Shown: positions 13,971 through 24,088, numbered from the stretch's first letter. The stretch: 64,000 nt of DNA from Bacillus sp. FJAT-45350 (GCF_002335805.1 NZ_NISU01000003.1:218984-282983); one strand, 5' to 3'. Notes: generated by a model from the sequence alone, not told the origin. Numbers and translations: made by a program.

Positions 13971-14479
13971 ACCTAGATTCAATTACAAAGGAAGAACGTG
14001 AAGAACTGGAGCGTAATATATTTTTTACAACATTAGAGCAAGTAAAAGCTTGGGCTCGTAGTAATTCTGTGTGGCCTTTGACATTTGGTTTAGCCTGTTG
14101 TGCCATTGAGATGATGGGAACAGGTGCATCTCACTATGACCAAGACCGTTTCGGGGTTATCTTCCGTACATCTCCACGACATTCAGATTGTATGATCGTA
14201 TCAGGGACAGTTACAAAGAAGATGGCACCAATTCTAAAAAGACTTTACGATCAAATGCCTGAACCAAAATGGGTAATTGCTATGGGTTCCTGTGCCACTG
14301 CGGGTGGTCCGTATGTGAAGTCTTACGCAGTTGTAAAAGGTGTTGATCAAATTGTACCGGTTGATGTGTATATCCCTGGTTGCCCACCTAACCCAGCTGC
14401 TTTACTTTATGGCGTTAATAAATTAAAAGAAAAAATTCGTTACGAAGCTAAGACAGGGAAGCGGGTGACGAGCTCATGA
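13961..14479 (+). CDS. nuoB: Complex I subunit B (N2 Fe-S cluster subunit)
   Basis: Carries the terminal 4Fe-4S cluster N2 next to the quinone site, 172 residues. The cluster cysteines are Cys46-Cys47 (LACCAIEMM), Cys111 (GSCATAGG) and Cys141 (PGCPPNP). The ATG at 13961 follows AAGAAGGTG inside the end of nuoA. The stop overlaps nuoC by ATGA. Confidence 0.96.
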   Translation: MDLNLDSITKEEREELERNIFFTTLEQVKAWARSNSVWPLTFGLACCAIEMMGTGASHYDQDRFGVIFRTSPRHSDCMIVSGTVTKKMAPILKRLYDQMPEPKWVIAMGSCATAGGPYVKSYAVVKGVDQIVPVDVYIPGCPPNPAALLYGVNKLKEKIRYEAKTGKRVTSS

Positions 14480-15630
14480 GTGATGAAAAAGCAAAAGCAG
14501 CCGCGGCCGCGAAGGCAAAAGCAGCCGCACTAATGAAATTAAAAGAAAAGGAATCTGTAAATAAGGAAGCGTTTACAGAATCTAATTCAGCTGATAGCCA
14601 ACAGGGTACTCCAACATCTGATGAAAAGTCGGAAGCAGCCGCAAAAGCAAAGGCAGCGGCAGCAGCGAAGGCAAAAGCAGCAGCTGCGGCGAAAGCGAAA
14701 GCTGATGGAGCAGGAGAGTCACCAGAAAGTGATGAAAAAGCAAAAGCAGCCGCAAAAGCAAAGGCAGCGGCTGCAGCCAAAGCAAAAGCGGCAGCCGCGG
14801 CGAAAGCGAAAGCTGATGGAGCAGGAGAGCCACCAGAAGGTGATGAAAAAGCGAAGGCGGCAGCGAAAGCAAAGGCGGCAGCAGCCGCAAAGGCAAAAGC
14901 AGCAGCCGCGGCAAAAGCAAAAGCTGGAGCAGGGACTGGCACTGATGATGAGAAGGCCAAAGCGAAAGCAGCAGCAGTAGCCAAAGCAAAAGCAGCGGCA
15001 GCAGCGAAAGCAAAGGCTCAAGGTGGAGTAGGAGATGACGAGAAGGCCAAAGCGATTGCAGTAGCGAAAGCGAAGGCAGCAGCGGCAGCAAAGGCAAAGG
15101 CTGCTGGTGGCGAATCAAGTGCAGAAGAAGATGTAGTTGAAGAACAGCCATCACCAAATCAACCTTTATTAGATAAATATGTAAAAGTGATCCAAGAGAA
15201 TTTAGGAAATGATGTTCTAGAAGACATGTATATTAATAAGCTAGCAAAGGATGTCCCAACACTAGTAGTTACACCGGAGTCCTACTACCGTGTCTCACAA
15301 TTTTTAAAGCATAATGAGCAATTATCTTTTGATTACTTAAGTGAACATCATGGAAGTGACTTTGAAACACACATGGAAATTTATTATCATTTATACTCAT
15401 TTAAAACACATGAGAACATTGCAGTAAAAGTGAAAATTGACCGAGATAATCCAGAAATTGAGTCGCTTACATCAGTTTGGGAAGGTGCTAATTGGCCGGA
15501 ACGTGAAACGTATGACTTATTAGGGATTATCTTCAAGGATCACCCAAATCTTACGAGAATTATGCTGTCAGATGACTGGGTTGGTTATCCACTACGAAAA
15601 GACTATGAGCCTTATGATGAGGAGGTGTAA
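14476..15630 (+). CDS. nuoC: Complex I subunit C with long Lys/Ala-rich N-terminal extension
   Basis: A 384-residue protein. The C-terminal ~155 residues are an ordinary NuoC (30-kDa) domain with the signature [18 protein letters not shown]. The first ~220 residues are almost entirely Lys and Ala in [13 protein letters not shown]-type blocks, split by acidic spacers beginning DEKAKA. Ordinary NuoC starts directly at the globular domain. The start overlaps nuoB by 4 nt and the frame is open throughout, so the extension is translated with the operon. Lys/Ala-rich NuoC N-termini are known in some Bacillus; their role is unknown (perhaps binding nucleic acid or acidic lipids). Confidence 0.93.
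   Translation: MSDEKAKAAAAAKAKAAALMKLKEKESVNKEAFTESNSADSQQGTPTSDEKSEAAAKAKAAAAAKAKAAAAAKAKADGAGESPESDEKAKAAAKAKAAAAAKAKAAAAAKAKADGAGEPPEGDEKAKAAAKAKAAAAAKAKAAAAAKAKAGAGTGTDDEKAKAKAAAVAKAKAAAAAKAKAQGGVGDDEKAKAIAVAKAKAAAAAKAKAAGGESSAEEDVVEEQPSPNQPLLDKYVKVIQENLGNDVLEDMYINKLAKDVPTLVVTPESYYRVSQFLKHNEQLSFDYLSEHHGSDFETHMEIYYHLYSFKTHENIAVKVKIDRDNPEIESLTSVWEGANWPERETYDLLGIIFKDHPNLTRIMLSDDWVGYPLRKDYEPYDEEV
14617..15110 (+). repeat. In-frame Lys/Ala coding repeat in nuoC
   Basis: Five or so degenerate blocks, the clearest three about 105-108 bp each, encode a DEKAKA start, [13 protein letters not shown] runs and a Gly/Glu spacer (DGAGE). Codons alternate GCA/GCG/GCC and AAA/AAG, so the DNA copies are less alike than the protein copies. 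Long Leu/Pro/Phe-rich antisense frames here are artefacts of this composition. Confidence 0.8.
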
Positions 15631-15633
15631 CAA

Positions 15634-16734
15634 ATGATTCGTACGGAAGAAATGTTATTAAATGTAGGTCCACAGCATCCGAGTACACATGGTGTATTCC
15701 GTTTAGTTGTAAAAATAGATGGGGAAATCATTAAAGAGGCTATTCCAGTAGTTGGCTATCTTCATCGTGGTACAGAAAAGTTAGCTGAAAACTTACAGTA
15801 TACACAAATCATTCCTTATACTGACCGAATGGACTATTTATCGGCCATGACAAATAATTATGTCCTCTGTCACGCTGTAGAGACGATGATGGAGCTTGAA
15901 ATCCCAGAACGAGCAGAGTATTTACGAGTCATCGTAATGGAGCTTGGAAGGGTTGCTAGCCATCTTGTATGGTTTGGGACGTACTTATTAGACTTAGGCG
16001 CGATGAGTCCATTTTTGTATGCCTTCCGTGAGCGTGAAATGATTATTAACCTATTAAATGAAATCTCAGGTGCAAGGTTAACATTTAACTACATGCGTGT
16101 TGGTGGTGTTAAGTGGGATGCACCAGACGGATGGATTGAAAAGGTACGTGACTTAGTTCCTTACTTACGTGAAGAGCTACAAGGATATCATAACCTTGTT
16201 TCAGGAAACGAAATCTTTTTAGCACGTATGAGAGGCGTAGGGAAGTATACGAAGGAAGATGCAATTAATTATTCAATGAGTGGAGCAAACATTCGCTGTA
16301 CAGGTGTGAAGTGGGATTTACGTAAGGATGAACCTTATTCAATTTATGACCGCTTTGATTTTGATGTACCAACACATGAAGATGGAGATTGTTTATCAAA
16401 ATACTTCATTCGAATGCAAGAAATAGAAGAATCGTTGAAAATTATTGAGCAAGCAGTCGAACAGTTTCCTAAAGATGGTGCCATTCAAGCCAAAACACCG
16501 AGAATCATTAAACCACCAGCTGGAGAAACGTATGTCCGCATTGAATCGCCACGTGGTGAAATCGGTTGTTATATTGCAAGTAAAGGAAAAAAAGAGCCAT
16601 ATCGCCTGAAATTTAAAAGACCATCATTTTACAACTTACAGATTCTACCGAAGCTGTTAGAAGGAGAGTCTATCGCCAACCTAATTGCCATTCTTGGTGG
16701 AATTGATATTGTACTTGGGGAGGTTGATGGCTAA
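15634..16734 (+). CDS. nuoD: Complex I subunit D (49-kDa, quinone-site subunit)
   Basis: A 366-residue peripheral-arm subunit that forms the quinone cavity with NuoB. It starts with the family block GPQHPSTHGV and has VGYLHRGTEKLAE and a C-terminal DIVLGEVD. It follows nuoC after 3 nt, with GGAGGTG as ribosome site. The stop TAA shares a base with the nuoH ATG. Confidence 0.96.
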   Translation: MIRTEEMLLNVGPQHPSTHGVFRLVVKIDGEIIKEAIPVVGYLHRGTEKLAENLQYTQIIPYTDRMDYLSAMTNNYVLCHAVETMMELEIPERAEYLRVIVMELGRVASHLVWFGTYLLDLGAMSPFLYAFREREMIINLLNEISGARLTFNYMRVGGVKWDAPDGWIEKVRDLVPYLREELQGYHNLVSGNEIFLARMRGVGKYTKEDAINYSMSGANIRCTGVKWDLRKDEPYSIYDRFDFDVPTHEDGDCLSKYFIRMQEIEESLKIIEQAVEQFPKDGAIQAKTPRIIKPPAGETYVRIESPRGEIGCYIASKGKKEPYRLKFKRPSFYNLQILPKLLEGESIANLIAILGGIDIVLGEVDG

Positions 16735-17729
16735 TGAACGAGCTTCTTACATCAGCACCTAGTTGGCTTAATGGAGCTATCTTCATGGGCTTGGCAGCCG
16801 CTATGCTAGGGATCGTACTAGGCTTTGTTACATATGCTATTTTGGCTGAAAGAAAGGTATTAGGATATATGCAGCTACGTGTTGGACCCAATAGACTCGG
16901 TCCTTTAGGATTATTCCAAACCGTAGCGGATGTTTTGAAGCTTTTACTGAAGGAAGATGTTATTCCGAAAAAAGCAGATAAGCCATTATTCATCCTAGCA
17001 CCCATCATTGCGTTTGTACCTGCGTTCGTTGTGTTAGCAGTTATACCTTTTTCTGAAAATCTCTATTTCACTGACATTGGGATTGGCTTATTGTTCTATG
17101 TAGCTGTCTCAGGGATTACGACAATTGGGATGGTTTCTGCTGGTTGGGCATCTAATAATAAGTATGCCTTAATTGGTGGAATGAGGGCTGCTGCCCAAAT
17201 GATTTCGTATGAAGTTCCACTAGTACTATCAGTAGTGGGGATTGTATTACTAACAGGAAGTTTAAACCTTATTGAAATTGTTAATGCACAAGCAAATGTT
17301 TGGTTTATTGTTCCTCAAATCCTTGGTTTCTTAGTTTTCCTAGTAGCTGCAATTGCAGAATTAAATCGTACCCCTTTTGATTTACCAGAAGGTGAATCTG
17401 AAATCGTCGCAGGGTATCATGTTGAATACTCAGGCTTCCGTTGGGCGTTCTTCATGTTAGCTGAGTATGTATACCTGTTTGCGATGGCATCGTTAACGAC
17501 AGTTTTATTCTTAGGTGGCTGGCAGCCGATTATCTTCTTAGAATTCATCCCAGGAGTAGTGTGGTTTGCGTTAAAGTTCTCAGCTGTTGTATTCTTTATG
17601 ATTTGGTTACGTGGTACCATGCCTCGTGTCCGTGGAGACCAACTAATGGGATTGGCATGGAAGGTTCTATTACCAATTGCCATTGTTAACATTATCATCA
17701 CAGCGCTAGTAAAAGAATTCTTTTTATAA
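16734..17729 (+). CDS. nuoH: Complex I subunit H (ND1)
   Basis: A 331-residue membrane subunit with about eight helices that links the quinone site to the proton pumps. Conserved blocks: AERKVLGYMQLRVGPNR, GGMRAAAQMISYEVPL and ELNRTPFDLPEGESEIVAGY. It overlaps nuoD by 1 nt. An unusual ~200-nt gap follows before nuoI. Confidence 0.96.
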   Translation: MNELLTSAPSWLNGAIFMGLAAAMLGIVLGFVTYAILAERKVLGYMQLRVGPNRLGPLGLFQTVADVLKLLLKEDVIPKKADKPLFILAPIIAFVPAFVVLAVIPFSENLYFTDIGIGLLFYVAVSGITTIGMVSAGWASNNKYALIGGMRAAAQMISYEVPLVLSVVGIVLLTGSLNLIEIVNAQANVWFIVPQILGFLVFLVAAIAELNRTPFDLPEGESEIVAGYHVEYSGFRWAFFMLAEYVYLFAMASLTTVLFLGGWQPIIFLEFIPGVVWFALKFSAVVFFMIWLRGTMPRVRGDQLMGLAWKVLLPIAIVNIIITALVKEFFL

Positions 17730-17933
17730 AATATAAAGGATTTGTAATGCGCAGTGGTGCAGTTATGTAGCCTGGTTCTTTAGGGGCGCGGGCTAGTATT
17801 GTGCTGAGAGATTGTAATGAATGGATAAGATGATTTGGTAGGAATCAGTTTCTCGATTGTGAGAGCTGTCTCCTGGTATTTTATATAAAGAAAACAGTCA
17901 CTCAGCTTTACATCAAACGAAGGAGTGAATGAC
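17730..17933 (+). other. Non-coding gap inside the nuo operon
   Basis: About 200 nt separate nuoH from nuoI, whereas the other junctions overlap or are under 20 nt. It is locally GC-richer than its surroundings (a GGGGCGCGGGCT stretch near 17782). No open frame, clear terminator or promoter was found. It could be a decayed insertion or a structured regulatory RNA; I recognise no known class. Confidence 0.35.
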
Positions 17934-18359
17934 ATGTTTGGTAAAGGTCTTGTCAAAGGTCTGAAATACACATTAAGTAACCTTACAAAAAACAATGTGA
18001 CCACTAGTTATCCAGATGAAGCTATACCTATGCCGGACCGATTTCGTGGGATACAAAAGTTTTATCCTGAAAAGTGCATTGTTTGTAATCAATGTGCAGC
18101 TATTTGTCCCACCGATTGCATCCAGCTAACAGGGAAGCCCCATCCGGACCCAAATAAAAAGGGGAAAATCATTGACACATATGATATTAATTTCGAAATC
18201 TGTATCCTTTGTGACTTATGTACAGAGGTCTGCCCGACAGAGGCGATTGTAATGACGAATAACTTTGAATTGGCAGAGTATAGCAGAGATGATTTATTTA
18301 AGAACCTAGAATGGCTTGATGAAAACGATACGAACGTGAGGGAGGAGAACAAAGCATGA
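17934..18359 (+). CDS. nuoI: Complex I subunit I (two 4Fe-4S ferredoxin subunit)
   Basis: A 141-residue peripheral subunit that passes electrons to N2. Two CxxCxxCxxxC-P clusters are seen: Cys48/51/54/58 and Cys90/93/96/100. The ATG at 17934 is 9 nt from AAGGAG; an in-frame GTG at 17925 touches that site and is unlikely. With NuoEFG absent, this subunit would be the most distal Fe-S carrier and the probable docking point for the electron donor. The stop overlaps nuoJ by 4 nt. Confidence 0.95.
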   Translation: MFGKGLVKGLKYTLSNLTKNNVTTSYPDEAIPMPDRFRGIQKFYPEKCIVCNQCAAICPTDCIQLTGKPHPDPNKKGKIIDTYDINFEICILCDLCTEVCPTEAIVMTNNFELAEYSRDDLFKNLEWLDENDTNVREENKA

Positions 18360-18874
18360 ATGGAGAATTACTCGCCTTCTTTGCTCTAGCCCTTATTGCC
18401 ATTAGTGGTGGCGTTCTGATGATTAACTTAACGAAAGTCGTTCATATTATCGTTGCTCTCGCATTTACATTTATCAGTATTGCAGGGTTTTATGTTCTGC
18501 TTTCAGCTGAGTTCATTGCCTTTGTTCAAGTACTCATATATGCTGGGGCGATTTCAATTGTCATGCTATTTGGTATCATGCTGACAAAGCATGACGACAA
18601 ACAAGTGCTAACGGTTAGCATTTGGCGTTCTCTAGCAGTATTAGTTGGGGTTGTAGCATTCTTTATTATTATGTTTGTTGGGATTAATGATTTATCTTTC
18701 GAAGAACAAGCGGTTGGTTTACATGAAGATAATGTTCGCCAAATTGGTATTGAAATCTTCTCCAAATTTGTTATCCCATTTGAAACAGTCGGTGTCATTT
18801 TACTAGTTGCTCTTGTTGGAGCAGTTGCACTAGCTAAAAATGACGAGGAAGAGGAGGCGGAAACACGTGAGTAG
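18356..18874 (+). CDS. nuoJ: Complex I subunit J (ND6)
   Basis: A 172-residue membrane subunit with five helices; contains the conserved [21 protein letters not shown] segment in helix 3 ([10 protein letters not shown] is the core). It overlaps nuoI by ATGA and nuoK by 8 nt. The C-terminus is acidic ([10 protein letters not shown]). Confidence 0.94.
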   Translation: MNGELLAFFALALIAISGGVLMINLTKVVHIIVALAFTFISIAGFYVLLSAEFIAFVQVLIYAGAISIVMLFGIMLTKHDDKQVLTVSIWRSLAVLVGVVAFFIIMFVGINDLSFEEQAVGLHEDNVRQIGIEIFSKFVIPFETVGVILLVALVGAVALAKNDEEEEAETRE

Positions 18875-19181
18875 TATTCCTTTATCTGTTTATCTAGTTG
18901 TCGCCTTATTACTCTTCTGTATCGGTATGTTCGGTGTGTTAACAAAAAGAAACGCAGTTGTTATCCTTATTTCAATTGAATTGATGCTTAATGCAGTGAA
19001 TATTAACTTAGTTGCCTTTTCATTACATGGAATGAATCCAGGAATTACAGGACAAATATTTTCGTTGTTTACAATAACTGTTGCAGCTGCTGAGGCAGCC
19101 GTAGGTCTAGCCATACTGATAGCTCTCTACCGAAACCGGAAGACTGTCAATGTGGACCAAATGGACCTTATGAAGCGATAG
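18867..19181 (+). CDS. nuoK: Complex I subunit K (ND4L)
   Basis: A 104-residue, three-helix membrane subunit. I choose the GTG at 18867, 9 nt after GAGGAGG, giving an N-terminus SSIPLSVYL; the longer frame would add a basic stretch read from nuoJ. The conserved Glu-containing segments [11 protein letters not shown] and [11 protein letters not shown], which belong to the proton path, are intact. Confidence 0.94.
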   Translation: MSSIPLSVYLVVALLLFCIGMFGVLTKRNAVVILISIELMLNAVNINLVAFSLHGMNPGITGQIFSLFTITVAAAEAAVGLAILIALYRNRKTVNVDQMDLMKR

Positions 19182-19199
19182 GAAGGGATTGTGATAGTT

Positions 19200-21074
19200 A
19201 TGATGGAGATTGCATGGTTAATACCGCTATTACCGCTCCTATCCTTTATTATCCTCGTCCTCTTTGGTCGCAGGTTGAAGGAAAGTGGCGCCTTTGTCGG
19301 AATGGCCCTAATGCTAGTAGCCCTCATTATGTCCGTCCTCGTTTTATTTGAACGTATGACTGGAATGGATGTAAAGTATCAATTTGAGTGGTTAACAATT
19401 GGGGATATATCAATTACGATGGGGTTTGTCGTAAATCAATTAAATGCAATTATGCTTGTGGTAGTTACCCTAGTTAGTTTTTTAGTACATATGTATTCAA
19501 AAGGCTATATGACAGCTACTGATAGTGAGAGAGTACCTGTATTTTACTCGTATCTAGCATTGTTTACATTCTCAATGCTTGGACTCGTAATTTCACCAAA
19601 TCTTTTACAATTGTATATCTTCTGGGAATTAGTAGGGGTATGTTCATTCATACTCGTTGGTTTCTACTTTTTCAAAAAAGAAGCAAGAGCAGCTGCGAGA
19701 AAAGCCTTTATCGTAACTCGTATCGGGGACGTAGGGTTATTCATTGGGATGATGCTTTTATTCTGGCAAGTAGGAAGCTTTGAATTTGATGTCATTTTCC
19801 AAGCAGTTCAAGACAACGGTTTAACAGAAGGTATGATTACCTTAACAGCAATTTTAATCTTTGTTGGGGCAATGGGGAAATCAGGTCAATTCCCGCTACA
19901 TACGTGGTTACCTGATGCGATGGAAGGTCCAACACCAGTTTCTGCCCTTATTCATGCCGCGACTATGGTTGCAGCAGGTGTATACCTAGTAGCAACAATG
20001 TTCCCGTTATTTGCAGCTTCTCAAACTGCATTAACAACTGTTGCAGTTATCGGTGGGATAACAGCAATTTTTGCTGCGACAATTGGTTTAACACAAAAGG
20101 ATATTAAACGTGTACTTGCTTATTCAACAGTAAGTCAGCTTGGTTATATGATGCTCGCACTTGGTTCTGCAGGCTATATTGCAGCGGTGTTCCACTTAAT
20201 GACTCATGCCTTTTTCAAAGCATTGCTATTCTTAGCTGCAGGTAGTGTCATTCATGCGGTCCATACGCAAAACATCGAAGAGATGGGTGGCCTTTGGAAC
20301 AAGATGAAAACAACTGGGGTCCTATTCTTAATTGGTTGCTTGGCAATTGCCGGTTTCCCATTATTCTCAGGGTTCTTCAGTAAAGAGGAAATTCTTTTAA
20401 CATTATTTGCTGATGGTCGTTATGGGCTGTTTGCATTAGCAGTAATTACTGCATTTTTAACAGCTGTTTATATGTTCCGTCTATTCTTTATGGTCTTTGT
20501 AGGTAAGCCTCGAGGAGATATTAGCAAGGTTCATGAATCTCCGGCAATTATGACGGTACCAATGATGGTACTTGGAGTTCTTGCTGTCGTATCTGGTTTT
20601 GTCCATACTCACTGGTTCGGAACATTCTTAGGGGATTGGCTCGCACAGTCGCCTTGGACAATTGGATATGAGTATGTCAGTGATCCAGGCTGGATTATGC
20701 CGTTAGCAGTATTTGTATCACTACTTGGTATTTATGTTGCATGGTTAATCTATGGTAAGAAAAGTATTTCCCGAGAAAAGATCGCTCAAGCAAATTCGGG
20801 ACCATACAAACTTCTGTACAACAAATACTACATTGATGAAGCATATGACCGTACCTTTGTAAAAGGAACAACAGTGTTTAGCTATCTTTTATACTATATT
20901 GAAAAGTATATAGTTGAGTTTGCGGTTCAAAGTATTGTGAACTTCACTGAAACGCTCGGTCGAGCAAATGCAAGATTACAAAATGGTCAAGTACAAACGT
21001 ACGGTGCAGTAGCCTTTCTAGGTCTTGTTGTTATCCTTGTTGTCTTGACGATTACAGGGGGGTATTTTGGATGA
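19200..21074 (+). CDS. nuoL: Complex I subunit L (ND5, antiporter-like)
   Basis: The distal proton-pumping subunit, about 624 residues and 15-16 helices. Conserved blocks: ELVGVCSFILVGFYF, GAMGKSGQFPLHTWLPDAM, PTPVSALIHAATMVAAGVY, then a C-terminal lateral helix and anchor. The start is uncertain: ATG at 19200 gives the common MMEIAWLIPLLP; a GTG at 19191 lies close to the GGAAGGG site and would add three residues. The stop overlaps nuoM by 4 nt. Confidence 0.95.
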   Translation: MMEIAWLIPLLPLLSFIILVLFGRRLKESGAFVGMALMLVALIMSVLVLFERMTGMDVKYQFEWLTIGDISITMGFVVNQLNAIMLVVVTLVSFLVHMYSKGYMTATDSERVPVFYSYLALFTFSMLGLVISPNLLQLYIFWELVGVCSFILVGFYFFKKEARAAARKAFIVTRIGDVGLFIGMMLLFWQVGSFEFDVIFQAVQDNGLTEGMITLTAILIFVGAMGKSGQFPLHTWLPDAMEGPTPVSALIHAATMVAAGVYLVATMFPLFAASQTALTTVAVIGGITAIFAATIGLTQKDIKRVLAYSTVSQLGYMMLALGSAGYIAAVFHLMTHAFFKALLFLAAGSVIHAVHTQNIEEMGGLWNKMKTTGVLFLIGCLAIAGFPLFSGFFSKEEILLTLFADGRYGLFALAVITAFLTAVYMFRLFFMVFVGKPRGDISKVHESPAIMTVPMMVLGVLAVVSGFVHTHWFGTFLGDWLAQSPWTIGYEYVSDPGWIMPLAVFVSLLGIYVAWLIYGKKSISREKIAQANSGPYKLLYNKYYIDEAYDRTFVKGTTVFSYLLYYIEKYIVEFAVQSIVNFTETLGRANARLQNGQVQTYGAVAFLGLVVILVVLTITGGYFG

Positions 21075-22579
21075 CAGAATCATATTTTCTAAGCCTACTC
21101 ATCTTCTCCCCAATCCTAGGGATTATCTTGTTAGCCTTTATTCCAAGGCAAAATGAAGGGTTAATTAAAGGAGTCGGCTTTGCAGCTACGTTGTTACCAC
21201 TTGCGTTAGCAATTATGGCTTATGCTTCTTTTGACCGCACAGTCATTGGAAACCAATTTGCTGAATCAAGAGAATGGATTAACTTCAGTAATGTTGGACT
21301 ACAAATGTTCGGTGTGGACCTAGCAATTGATTATGAACTAGGTTTAAGCGGTTTTGGAATGGTGTTAATTTTATTAACTGCTATAGTAGCCAGTCTAGCT
21401 GCGATTGCTTCCATTCATATTAAAAAAGAATGGAAAGGCTATTTCATGCTATTCCTTTTACTAGAGATAGGGATGCTTGGTGTATTTGCATCTCAAAACC
21501 TATTCCTATTCTTCCTGTTCTTTGAGCTTACATTAATTCCAATGTACTTCCTTATTGGTAAATGGGGCTATATGGATAGAGAGAAAGCGGCTAATAGCTT
21601 TCTTATTTATAATGGATTAGGTTCAGCAGTATTGTTAATTGCTTTTGTTGCGTTATTTGTTCATACAAGAACATTAAACATTGATGAATTAGCGATGACA
21701 TTACAAATGTTTGGACCTGAAGCTGATAACTTCAAATGGGGAGTACTAATTGCCCTATTAATTGCTTTTGGTGTGAAGCTACCAATATTCCCGTTACATA
21801 CGTGGATGCTTCGAGTTCACGTTCAAGCACCGCCTGCGATCGTAATGATTCACTCTGGTGTTCTATTAAAAATCGGGGCATACGGATTGATTCAATTTGG
21901 AGTTGGCTTCTTCCCAGAGCAAGTACAACAGCTTGCAGTGTTACTTGCAATTTTAGGGGTAATTAACCTTTTATATGGAGCGTACTTGGCTTTTATTCAA
22001 ACAGATTTAAAAATGGTTCTAGCGTATTCAAGTATTTCTCATATGGGTATCGTCCTGATTGGTCTTGCAGCGTTAAATGAAGTAGGGGTTCAAGGGGCTG
22101 TATTCCAGGTCGTATCTCATGGTTTAATTTCAGCTTTACTGTTTTTCTTAGTTGGAGTTTATTATGAAAGAACGAATACATCGAATATTAATAAACTTGG
22201 TGGTCTAGCACGTTCGATGCCACTAGCATCTGGATTCCTATTAGTAGGAGCAATGGCTTCGTTAGGGTTGCCAGGTATGTCTGGTTTCATAAGTGAGTTT
22301 CTAGCATTTTTAGGCTTATTTAGAGAAATGCCTATTATTGCAGCCGTTGGTACACTGGGGATCATTATGACAGCTGTTTACTTATTACGAGCTGTTCTAA
22401 ATGTGACATTTGGTCCAACAAAAGATGAGTGGATCGAGCTTCAAGATATTCGTCCAATTGAAATGGTGCCTGTGATTGTACTAATTGGATTTATCGTCCT
22501 AATCGGGATATTCCCAAGCGTTTTAGCAGAACCACTTCAAGTTTCATTGCAAATCATTCTTTCAGGGATAGGGGGGTAA
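21071..22579 (+). CDS. nuoM: Complex I subunit M (ND4, antiporter-like)
   Basis: A 502-residue proton-pumping subunit with about 14 helices. Key segments are FFELTLIPMYFLIGKWGY and KLPIFPLHTWMLRVHVQAPP. The conserved Lys and Glu of the pump channel lie inside them. It overlaps nuoL by ATGA. Confidence 0.95.
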   Translation: MTESYFLSLLIFSPILGIILLAFIPRQNEGLIKGVGFAATLLPLALAIMAYASFDRTVIGNQFAESREWINFSNVGLQMFGVDLAIDYELGLSGFGMVLILLTAIVASLAAIASIHIKKEWKGYFMLFLLLEIGMLGVFASQNLFLFFLFFELTLIPMYFLIGKWGYMDREKAANSFLIYNGLGSAVLLIAFVALFVHTRTLNIDELAMTLQMFGPEADNFKWGVLIALLIAFGVKLPIFPLHTWMLRVHVQAPPAIVMIHSGVLLKIGAYGLIQFGVGFFPEQVQQLAVLLAILGVINLLYGAYLAFIQTDLKMVLAYSSISHMGIVLIGLAALNEVGVQGAVFQVVSHGLISALLFFLVGVYYERTNTSNINKLGGLARSMPLASGFLLVGAMASLGLPGMSGFISEFLAFLGLFREMPIIAAVGTLGIIMTAVYLLRAVLNVTFGPTKDEWIELQDIRPIEMVPVIVLIGFIVLIGIFPSVLAEPLQVSLQIILSGIGG

Positions 22580-22585
22580 ACAAAA

Positions 22586-24088
22586 ATGGATCTCGAAACG
22601 TTACTTAGTTACCCATGGGGGATAATGGCACCAGAATTTACGATTCTCATTGTTGCCACTCTCTTATCGCTAATTGATTTGTTCATGAAAGACAAAACAA
22701 ACAGAAATATACTAGGTTGGTTTGCTGTTGCAGGTGTGGCAGTTGCCCTTATCTTTCTTCTAGGGCAGTTAAATGAGCCAGTGCAAATGATTTTACATGA
22801 CACGTACCGTTTAGATTCCTTTTCGATTGCCTTTAAATTAATAATGTTGGTTGGTACACTACTTGTACTATTGATGGCAATTGATTATGGAAAAAATGAA
22901 ATTACGTACAGAGGAGAATTTTTCTACTTACTTTTAACTGCCTTACTTGGTGGTATGATTATGGCATCAAGTGCCGACATGATTACATTATTTGTTGGTC
23001 TTGAGTTATTATCTTTATCTTCTTATATAATGGCTGGTCTTAGAAAGAACAACCTACAATCAAATGAAGCAGCCTTCAAGTATTTAGTTAATGGAGGAAT
23101 TGCAACTGCAATTACACTATTCGGTATGAGTTATGTGTACGGTTTAACTGGTCACACGAACTTATTCGAAATTAGTGCAGCAATGCAAAATCCTGTAGTG
23201 ATGGAGAATAGCTTTCTACTAATGTTCTCTTTCTTCCTAGTGCTAGTAGGTCTTGTATTTAAAGTAGCAGCAGCACCGTTCCATATGTGGTCTCCTGATG
23301 TCTATCAAGGGTCACCAACACCTGTTACAGCCTTTTTAAGTGTAGTATCAAAAACAGCAGGATTTGCAATTATTCTTCGCTTCTTGCTAGTTATTTTCGC
23401 AGGAGCACCAGGTACTGATTTAACACAGCCACTTTTACTAGATGCACAAATTTACATTGCTGCAATGGCAGTAGTAACAATGGTGGTTGGTAATGTGATG
23501 GCATTAAGACAAACGAATGTGAAACGTCTTTTTGCATACTCGAGTGTCGCGCAAGCAGGTTACTTACTTGTACCATTTGTCACACTGTCAATCATGATGT
23601 TTGAAAACGTTTGGTTCTACCTAGTTGCGTACTTATTTATGAACCTAGGAGCATTTGCTATCTTACAAATGGTGACAGAGCAAACAAAATCAGAAAACAT
23701 TTCAAGCTTTGCCGGTCTATACCGACGCGCACCTCTGCTTGCAATTAGTATGGCAATCTTCCTTGTATCCTTAGCTGGTATTCCTATTACAGCAGGGTTC
23801 ATGGGTAAATTCTATATCTTTATCGGTGCGATTAGTACAGAGCACTACGTATTAGCAGCAATTATGATCGCTACATCGGTTATTTCATACTTCTACTATT
23901 TTGGAATTATGACACAGATGTTCTTCAGACCAGCTGAATCAACTGAGCCAATAAAAGCTCCGATTGGGGTTTATGTTGTGATTATTATTGCAGTAGTTGG
24001 AACAATCGGACTTGGGTTCTTCCCGAATATTGCGTTTGATTTCTTTAATGAGTTCTTGGATTTTTCGGAGATATTCCAACGCTCGTAA
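22586..24088 (+). CDS. nuoN: Complex I subunit N (ND2, antiporter-like)
   Basis: A 500-residue proton-pumping subunit with 14 helices. Key blocks: FVGLELLSLSSYIMAGL, VFKVAAAPFHMWSPDVYQGSPTP and GFMGKFYIF. The ATG at 22586 follows GGGGGGT. It is the last nuo gene; nuoE, F and G are absent here. The operon ends in a terminator at 24125. Confidence 0.95.
   Translation: MDLETLLSYPWGIMAPEFTILIVATLLSLIDLFMKDKTNRNILGWFAVAGVAVALIFLLGQLNEPVQMILHDTYRLDSFSIAFKLIMLVGTLLVLLMAIDYGKNEITYRGEFFYLLLTALLGGMIMASSADMITLFVGLELLSLSSYIMAGLRKNNLQSNEAAFKYLVNGGIATAITLFGMSYVYGLTGHTNLFEISAAMQNPVVMENSFLLMFSFFLVLVGLVFKVAAAPFHMWSPDVYQGSPTPVTAFLSVVSKTAGFAIILRFLLVIFAGAPGTDLTQPLLLDAQIYIAAMAVVTMVVGNVMALRQTNVKRLFAYSSVAQAGYLLVPFVTLSIMMFENVWFYLVAYLFMNLGAFAILQMVTEQTKSENISSFAGLYRRAPLLAISMAIFLVSLAGIPITAGFMGKFYIFIGAISTEHYVLAAIMIATSVISYFYYFGIMTQMFFRPAESTEPIKAPIGVYVVIIIAVVGTIGLGFFPNIAFDFFNEFLDFSEIFQRS

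Noticed and set aside
14448-15157. Long antisense frames rich in Phe/Ala or Leu/Pro opposite nuoC
   Set aside because: They arise from the Lys/Ala codon repeats on the other strand. No ribosome sites, and the nuoC frame is clearly genuine.
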